From the NCBI GenBank assembly GCA_002104935.1, contig MCGT01000012.1:434001-498000 (forward strand): a DNA stretch of 64,000 nt, written 5' to 3'. Below the pieces are notes generated by a model. The model saw only the letters and a program-made list of their open reading frames with translations. It was not told where the DNA came from and ran no database searches. Each line of letters opens with the position of its first letter. Within the stretch, counting starts at the first letter, position 1. Made by a program: the position numbers and the translations under genes. Positions 56,632 through 64,000 of this stretch are shown piece by piece. This DNA is from Hesseltinella vesiculosa (taxonomy: Eukaryota; Mucoromycota; Mucoromycetes; Mucorales; Cunninghamellaceae).

Positions 56632-59600
56632 CTAATAGCCTGAACGGACGCGCATGTCTTCGATTTTCTTTTGGACTTCACCAACAGATCGATCAAGTTC
56701 CTCGGCAACCATTCGTCGCTTTTCGGCGGGGAGGGTGTTGAATTGTTCGCAGAGATCACCATCAATGACATTCTTGACAGGGGCATAGTAACCGCGGTAG
56801 CTAAGATGGTCACGGCCAGCGAGAGGCGGGGCCTCGGTACGCATATGCATTTCGAGGTTTTGGAAAAACTCAACGTCTTCCTTGGCAACAAAAGGTACAT
56901 ACATGGATATAGACCCAAGCAGGGACGTAGCCAGGATCACCTCGCGACCACCCACCACCAACGTTGTCCGATGCAAAGACGTAATGATGTCGCCGGTAAA
57001 ATAGTTGCAGAGCGTTTGTAACTAGGTCAAACAAGAAAAAAAAACAAGAATGCGTGAGTACTTGCGCCTGGTCTATTCCATACAGGGTCTCACCTTGTTC
57101 GGGGCACCGTTGAGGTAGGGTTTTTCAAAGTGGATACGATTACCAGTGGTGTCGTCATCGACTTCGTCGCTGACCTTTTTCTCGAGACGGGAGACCGAGA
57201 GGTTACCGAATTTGTCGCCACAGGCCACAGTGTCATAATCAACAATGGTTGTGGCGGTGAGGTAGCGGGGTGTGGTATCGTCGGCAAAGATGGCAAGCGT
57301 GTTATCGTTGCGATGGTACCGGGCATAGTGGACGGATTCTTGCACATCGCCAATGACGATACGGTCGCCCAAGGTTTGCAGTGAGCGCACCTTGGTGGGC
57401 AGAGGTCGGGATTCGCATTTGCGCAACATTTTCTTGCGGCCGACGTCGTAGATGCGAACATGTTTGCCAACACCAGCGAGTAGGCGGCCATGGAATGCAG
57501 CCAGAGCCAAAGGTACCTCATCCACTGCAGTTTTATGAATCAATTCCAATTGCACGCGTTGATCGTCGCCCAGCAGAGGTCGGTAGAGGCGAATGTAACC
57601 AGATTTGCACTTGCTTGGCTGGAGCTGGACATCTTGACCGGTGCCCACAACAATGAACTGTTCGTAAGGATCGTTTGCATGTGGGTTGTTTACAAACTGG
57701 ACAGCCGCCACGCTGAATGCCGCCTCGTTTTCGTCCAATTCCAGTTCTTGCAAGGTTTGGCCGGTAAAAGGCTCGATGAGACGAATGCAGCTGGCCCACT
57801 TGTTCTTCTTGTGACGGATATGGCCAACTTGCTGTGGGTCAAGGGCCATCATATCTTCATCCACTTCCAAACCTTCAGCAGCCTAGATCATCATCAAGTA
57901 AATAGGGAAAAAAAAGGGGGGGGTATTTAGTGTCGCATTTTTTTTTATGGCTTTTGATGATGTACCTTGACAGACAGTTCCGAAGCTTTCTCAGAGGCCG
58001 AGTAAGTGGCATGATCGCTTTCAACAACGACAAAGGTAGAGGTGGGCTGATGCAGAGCAAACTGGCGAGGGGTGTATTTGAGAGGAATTGTAACTTGGTT
58101 GAATGTGTTGCCGAGCTTTTCGACCATTAGGATTCTAATGTGCAAATCAAGAGAAAGAAAAAATGAGACACTTGTTTTTTTTTTTTGTTTTGATCTTTAC
58201 CGGAGCGTGTTTCCAGTGACGGCGACCATGCCTTCCGCGCATTGTTCACTGACAAACGAGCTGCCATATTCCAAGGATTCGTAACTAAGCGGGGTAAGGT
58301 TCAGGCGGTTCTGGAAGGTATAACTGAGCCATGGCTTGGAGGTAAGTAAGAGGAGAGCGGGCTGGCCGTGGATGGTCAACTTGAAGAGCTTGATGGGGCG
58401 GGGGCCCAAGAACCGTGTCCGAGATTCAGACAGCTGGCCAGTGACAATGTCAAGGGCGGTGCGCATATACACGCCATTGGTCATACCGATGTGCAGATAA
58501 AGCGTGCCGTGGCCACGAACAGCGCCCGTGTCAAACATTTCGAGGATGGTCAGACTGCAGGGCATACCTTGGAGAGCTTGCATGGAAAGGGGTTCAAGAC
58601 AATGTTCAGGATCCAGGTTGAGGATACGCACGGTTTGGTCATCGCAGCCAACAGCCACGTGAGGGAAGCGGGTACGGCCTTCGGGGACGTCGCCAAGAGC
58701 CAGGGAGGTGACAAACGTTGACATCTGCTTATGTTCGCTGTGCTCGTTCAGTTGGCCCATGTTGTCGAGTTCAAAGTAGACCAGTTCGCCGTTGGACAGG
58801 GCGACGATGACTTGACGGTTGTTGGTGGCGGCTTGCACGATGGCCAAGCTGCCGGGAGCACGCCATTCGCTGACGCGCTTGTCGGCAAAGATGTGGCGGA
58901 CACCCTTGGCATAGACCTGCACCAAGGCGTCTTCGCCAAGCTGCTGGACAGCTAGAGTGGGGGTGTTGGTCATGAAGCCAGTGTCGGACACTTCTTCGAC
59001 GGTTTCGCCGATCGAAAGGATGAGGGTGGCGTTGGTGAAGGAGACCACGATGTAGGATTGGTAAGCATCGTCCGTACGGAGTTTGGTTGTCCAGACGGCA
59101 CTGGGGTTGCCTGGCAGTTCACTGACCGCCAGCTCGGACACTTCCAAGCCTTGGTTCATGATGCGGAACGATGCACGTGCGCCTGTGCCACAGATGCCAT
59201 AGATACGGGGTGCTTCTTCGTCAGCGAGGTTATGGACTTGGCTGGCCATAAAGGGTGACAACGATTCCAATTCATCCACGAGTGCCAGGTTTTTCAATGC
59301 ACGAGGGGTGAAGTATACAAGAGGTGTTTCTCCTTGTTCTTCTTCAGCCTCCATAAAGTCGACGGCTGTCAGTTCTTCTTCATCGTCGTCGCCCAAGTTT
59401 TCGATCGAGTACAGTTGGCTAGGTTTCATTGAAAAAAAAAAAAACGTGGTGGTCAGGGCTTGTTTAGCTATCCTAGGCGACTTACTGGTTGGAGAATTCG
59501 TTGGCAGCGAACAGGAAACCGCTCTTGAGGATGCAAAGGGAGGCAGCGACAGGCACAGTATCAAAGTACTTGAGGGTCATGTTGTTGACGACACCGTCGG

Positions 59601-60636
59601 CATGGTCCATGGTGACCTTGTAGATGTCACCAGCCTCGGATTGTAAAAGGAAGAAGAATTGGGTCTTTTTGTTGATCTTCATCTTGTGTACGGTAGAGGT
59701 GGAGATGATCAGGCCACGCTTGGCGTCTTCCAGAGGCTGGGCACGGCGGATGATGGGCAGGCGTAGGTCAGGCATGTCTTGGTGTTTGTAGGTGATCAGG
59801 TTTTCAGAGCACACGAGTACGCCTGAAGGGCCGTCCGTGCCGCCGGGCACAGGCACAAGCAAGTTGGCGGTTCGTTCCACAGGCTCCGACCATTTGCGCA
59901 CCACGTGGTTGAGGCCGAGATCCAGTTCATAGTAGGTCAGGACTTTCTCGACGTCGCGGAAAGCATCGCCAGTAGGGTCTTGATCGGCGTCGGTGTAGTC
60001 CACTTCCAGACAGGCAAAGATTGGGTTGTCGAAGCCGACGTCCAGGCCGACGATGTGGTGGTGGATGGTGTTGGTGCGGTGAGCTTCCAGAGGTGAGGAG
60101 ATGGTCAGGTTGGCGGCGGAATCCCGATTCAGGACGTAGACCAGCTTTTGTTTTTCGATAGCGCCAATCATCACGGCACGGCCCTTGGGGTCGGCAGCAA
60201 GGTATTGGCCAGGCACAATGCGCCGGCTGCCAGTTTTGCCATAGGTTTCTTGCTGCAGTTTATCAAACGTGTTCTTTGTTGGGTTGTATTCCAAAATCAC
60301 AATTCTTCCAGAGTCCGAGCCAAGGATGAGTAGATCTAAAGTAGAAAGATGAGTGAGTTGTGATGTCCTTCTTTTAGGATCATGTCGTTGGTACGGATGA
60401 TTGTGATTACCTTTGGAAGCCCCAGTCAATCGGAATGGAGCAATAGAGCGTATCAAGCCGAAGCATTCGTGAGAGAGGATCGTATGGAGCTTGCCAGTGC
60501 TGGGATCCGGTTTGAGCAGTTCCAATCGAGTTTGCCGAGCAACGATGATCTCTTGTTGTTTCGTTCCAGAAAAGTTACCACGGATGGCTTGGTTGATGCC
60601 AGTGGTGTTGTTTAACGTCAGGCCGTATAAATACAT
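56632..60636 (-). CDS. SF3B3: Splicing factor 3B subunit 3 (SF3B3/RSE1)
   Basis: Six exons (60636-60411, 60335-59486, 59418-58201, 58134-57966, 57882-57094, 57021-56632) encode 1213 residues, matching SF3B3 length. It starts MYLYGLTLNNTTGINQAIRG with GNFSGTKQQEIIVAR and LGSDSGRIVILEYN. The WD40-type triple beta-propeller blocks continue (DLGLNHVVRKWSEPVERTAN, KNLALVDELESLSPF). The CPSF-A C-terminal part has IRLIEPFTGQTL, RLLAGVGKHVRIYDVGRKK and HLSYRGYYAPVKNVIDGDLC. The tail is KKIEDMRVRSGY. It is a U2 snRNP component that supports branch-point recognition together with SF3B1. Confidence 0.95.
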
Positions 60637-61764
60637 TATTGATCTAGGTGGCGGATCGTTTGCGAATGCTTAACAATATAAAAATCAAAAAAATAAACAA
60701 CAGCTAAAAATGGGAGATGAATGACACAGCAGCAATGAAAACAAAGGAAGCTGAAACGACAGGGTGCAAACAGTGTTGAATTACAATGTGCTTATTTTAC
60801 GGTAATAATAAGCAGCAGCTAATCCAACAAATGTGATTGATGTTGACAGGGAACAGAGAGAAAAAGAAAAAAAAATTGAGCAGCGAAAAAAAAAAAAATT
60901 GGCTTTTTGCGCCAGGTCAAAGTGAATTTGGCTGGCCGCGCAATGCGACTCTGCTTCTCGTCGTTTGTCTACCATTGTCAAGCAAGTCTTTTCTGCTGCT
61001 GTTTTTTTTTTTTCTAAAAGCAATATAAACGGGTTGAATATAAATACGTGATATGGGCATGTGGCGAGGAAAAAGTGGGTTTTTCGAGGGATTCTTTGAT
61101 CGAGAGCATGGCAAAAGTGAAAATAAGCGAGGAGAGGTCTCCCATCAAAAAAAGTCTCCTCTTGTCTTCCCCGCGTTATAAACTCCTTAAACTGTTTGGT
61201 GCGATAGGATCCTTGCTGATGCAAACAAGGTTGTAAGGAGTACGCACTATTTTAGACAGGATGAGTGGTCCCGACTTTGGTCGATCCCTCGGCTGCATGA
61301 CAAGCGGTGAAAAAATCATCAAGGGTTGCACCTGTGATCCTCTGCAACGAATCTTCTGAAAAATCGATGTGTTACTGCATAAATGATGGATGTCGTATCG
61401 TCATCTCTCCTTATCCCCATTGTAAACATAAAAAACACTCGCTCCAAGGAGAACCGCCTAAAAAAAACAAAGACACCATCCTCTCCCTTACTCTCTCATT
61501 AAAAAAGGAGCTTTCAACGGTATGATCTAGAGCAAAAGGAAATGGCCTAGAAGGATAGAAAATGGACCGAGGCAAAAGAAAATATGCCTTGATGTGTTGC
61601 TAAATCATCTTTTTTAAACTCTCGAGAAAGTTTGCCTCCTTTTTTTCAGGGGAAAATGAAGGAGACGCCCGCCCATGTCACCGGTGATAAAAAATGCTCA
61701 TGCCATCCGAAAACTTCATTTCCTGTTCTCTCTCTTTCTTTCAACTTTCTCAAATCCATTCACC
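60637..61764. other. Intergenic, no certain gene
   Basis: Contains A/T homopolymers. A 32-codon plus-strand frame from 61261 (MSGPDFGRSLGC...) and a minus frame at 60781-61224 with a hydrophobic end (FVGLAAAYYYRKISTL) have no recognised family. They are not called. Confidence 0.4.
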
Positions 61765-62429
61765 ATGAAGAACATCTCTCTCTTTGCTCTTGGTTGCCTT
61801 TTGGCTGCTGCTCAAATTAACGCTCAGTGCGACTGTGCTGCAGGCGAAAGCGAATGCTTTGACAGCTGCGGTAAGCTTATCACTGCATGACATTTCCATA
61901 GCAGCTTCGCTGACTAGCTTTTTTTTTTTTTTTTCTTGTAGTCAAAAGCACCAAGGATTGTTTGGGTGGATGTGAGGGCACTGAATGCTACGAAGGTTGC
62001 ATCAATCAACACTGGCCTGGTTCCAAAGGAGATCAATCTACTGTGGCTACGCCCACCGCTACTGGAGCTACCTTTGTCAGCACCAACAGTGCTAGTGAAA
62101 GTGATAGTCTAAGCGAAAGCCAAAGCGGAAGCCAAACCTTGTCCTTCTCTGGCACACCCACGTCTGCTGCCACCCTGCAAAGTTCGTCTGGCTCCGCCAC
62201 CGTCAGCGCCAGCAAAAGTGCCTCTTCGGTCATGTCCTCGGTCAGCATGAGCCACACTTCCTTGCCTTCGCTTTCCATTCTGCCTACTTTGTCCAGTTTC
62301 AGCACCCCTTCGGCCTCCTCCTCGGTTGCTTCGGCCTCGGCCACACCCATCCGCAATGGCGCCTCCAGTCTTCAATGGTCAGCTGCCGCCGTCGTTGCTG
62401 GCGCCGCCATCTTTGCTTGGTTCCAATAG
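61765..62429 (+). CDS. Secreted Ser-rich protein, likely GPI-anchored
   Basis: Two exons (61765-61870, 61942-62429) encode 197 residues. A signal peptide is clear (MKNISLFALGCLLAAAQINA). A small Cys-rich head follows with about ten Cys in the first 45 mature residues (CDCAAGESECFDSC, DCLGGCEGTECYEGC). Then comes a ~110-residue Ser/Thr-rich stalk suited to O-glycosylation. The C-terminus has a small-residue site followed by a hydrophobic end (AAAVVAGAAIFAWF), as in GPI-anchored proteins. A cell-surface role is likely. The Cys-rich head belongs to no family I can name. Confidence 0.75.
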
Positions 62430-62811
62430 TCACCTGGACCAAGCGTTCCATTTCCTATTTCTGTTTTGTTTCGAGTAGTAATGCATCGTGATATAATTTA
62501 ATAAAGAAAAATATCCACTTTCCTTCTCGGTCCATTGGCAAGACACAGATTTGCAGCATGGCTATGGCACCAGACACTGTTTTTATGTGTTTGCACGAGG
62601 ATCTCCTGCATTTGCTAGTGTCTCCTTTTTTATTTCATTTTTTTTAGAGTTTGCAGAAATCAAAGACTGGTTTGACATGATCCGCGATCGCCTTCTGGAC
62701 ACACGACCAAGCGCAAAGAGTCTTGCTGGCTACCGCGGAATGAAAAAAAGGCGGCGGTTTTGCATTTTTTTTTTTCCAATTGCAGCTGTCTTTCACTCAT
62801 TCATCATTACC
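62430..62811. other. Intergenic
   Basis: 3' region of the GPI-type gene, then the promoter of the CWF19L1-type gene. A polyadenylation-like AATAAA is at ~62500 (taataaag). No gene seen. Confidence 0.45.
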
Positions 62812-64000
62812 ATGGCCAGTGAATCACTCAAGGTGTAAGGTTTTTATTCCCTCCCCCCTTCTTTATGCTCTTTATTAAAAGTAGATACTGATGGATCATT
62901 TTCTAGACTCGTGACGGGCTCAGTGAACAGCCAGTTCCATGCCTTTTTTGAAAAGATCGAAAGCATCAACAGCAAACATGGTCCTTTTGATCTGTTGTTC
63001 TGTGTGGGCGATTTCTTCTCATCCGATGCATCTCTTCCTGATGTACAAGATCTTTTAGATGGCAAGATCAAGGGTAATCCACACCTGTGAAGTTTCTATT
63101 TGATGTCATGTTTTTTTTTTCTTTCTTAGCTCCCATTAGCACCTATTTTATCCAAGGCGCTAGCGCCTTCCCCTCAGCTGTCCAGGAGCGTATCCACAAT
63201 GAATCTGGGATGGTATGTGATGATGTTGTGTATGCTGGCAAACGCGGCATCATGAACACGGTCCATGGCCTGAAAATCGCCTACCTGTCTGGCATCTTTA
63301 ATCAAGGCAACGACGACGACTCGATCCTTGCCTACGATCAGGCCGATGTTGACAAATTGCGATCTGCCAACTTTCAACAAAACGTTCCCTATGGTGTCGA
63401 TCTTCTCTTGACAACAGAATGGCCCGAAGGGATTCAGCAAGGGAGCGCCAATACCCCTTCGTCCTCCTTACAAACCGTCTCGCGTCCTATTGCTCAGCTC
63501 GCCCTCGGCCTGAAACCGCGTTATCACTTTGCCGACTCTGAACATGTCTTTTACGAACGAGAGCCCTACACCACTGTGATGGGCTTTGGTGGTGCCAACG
63601 AGCGACCTGCGAATCATGTCACCCGCTTCCTTGGACTGGGCGATGCCTTGAACAAGAACAAGCAGAGGGTAGGCAAGAGGGATGGCCGAAAATGACGAGA
63701 GTTCTTACCCTGGTTTTATTTTTATTTCAAAAAAGTGGTTTTATGCGTACAACCTGGTGCCCATGTCTAAAGCCACGCCTGATATCCTTTCTACACAACC
63801 GACATCAACAACAGACTGTCCCTTTTGGGAATTGACGCAGGCCAACAGTGGCAAGCGCGACCACCCGGACAATGGCACCTATTTTTGGGGTGATAACCAA
63901 CCTCGAAAACGTCAAGGTATTCTCTTGTCAGTCCTCCTTTTTGTAGTCTTTGCCTCATCTGTTTTTTTAGGGCCACCTGAAGGATATGTCTGCAAGATAT
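62812..64000 (+). CDS. CWF19L1/Drn1-type protein (3' end outside window)
   Basis: Exons 62812-62834, 62907-63073, 63130-63668, 63736-63916 and a fifth from 63971 running off the window. The N-terminal part is the metallophosphoesterase-like domain of the Drn1/CWF19L1 family (LVTGSVNSQFHAFFEKI, GPFDLLFCVGDFFSSD, IAYLSGIFNQ, GVDLLLTTEWPEGI, PRYHFADSEHVFYEREPYT). The last visible residues, GPPEGYVCKI, are the start of the zinc-knuckle-like block that precedes the CwfJ domains. The family works with lariat debranching enzyme Dbr1 in intron turnover. At least 313 residues are visible; the remainder is missing. Confidence 0.88.

Noticed and set aside
60781..61224. Minus-strand frame with hydrophobic end
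   Set aside because: Runs through Phe/Lys homopolymers with no recognised family. A small gene here is possible but unsupported.
1..64000. tRNA or rRNA genes
   Set aside because: No cloverleaf-like or rRNA-like sequence was recognised on either strand by eye. A covariance search would be needed to exclude a tRNA.

Overview
This window looks like nuclear DNA of a filamentous fungus, most likely an early-diverging one (Mucoromycota, probably Mucorales). Genes are close together, carry many short GT-AG introns (about 45-110 nt), and sit among long poly-A/poly-T tracts. The gene set includes a fused HIS4-type histidine enzyme, a VTC polyphosphate polymerase, velvet regulators and a small peptide of a type I associate with Mucorales. 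The clade is an inference from gene content; there is no rRNA or organelle marker here. I rebuilt exons by hand from splice sites and reading frame. Every gene model below with listed exons sums to a whole number of codons.

Left part (1-5.5 kb) is transposon territory. A decayed Tc1/mariner transposase lies beside a 1.6 kb fold-back element with TA target duplications. That element is itself interrupted by a 5'-truncated LINE. A 56-residue peptide gene follows.

Middle part (6.6-45.7 kb) is housekeeping and regulatory. In order: TMEM14, a divergent GATA-finger protein, a START lipid-binding protein, a TBC-domain coiled-coil protein, two tandem velvet factors, an MRG15/Eaf3 chromatin reader, an ArfGAP, lipid-droplet hydrolase LDAH, VTC4-like polymerase, proteasome chaperone PSMD5, bleomycin hydrolase, CSN4, MIC60, trifunctional HIS4, TMEM170, a five-exon membrane protein, an EF-hand protein and kynurenine aminotransferase. 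Several neighbours are divergent with under 250 bp between start codons (HIS4/TMEM170, ArfGAP/LDAH).

The most unusual locus is 46.4-50.2 kb. It is a 19-exon gene whose first seventeen introns are all phase 1. It has exons as small as 9, 12, 15 and 18 nt, and cassettes of three exons plus their introns are tandemly duplicated. Its reading frame stays open for 749 residues. It resembles in architecture the micro-exon genes of schistosomes, aphid bicycle genes and SP7-like fungal effectors, but I recognise no homologue.

From 50.2 to 56.6 kb no intact gene is visible. The stretch holds decayed tandem exon-intron units, an A-rich minisatellite and three of five copies of a dispersed repeat of about 330 bp. 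The right end carries SF3B3 (splicing), a Ser-rich GPI-type surface protein and the start of a CWF19L1/Drn1-type protein that runs off the window.
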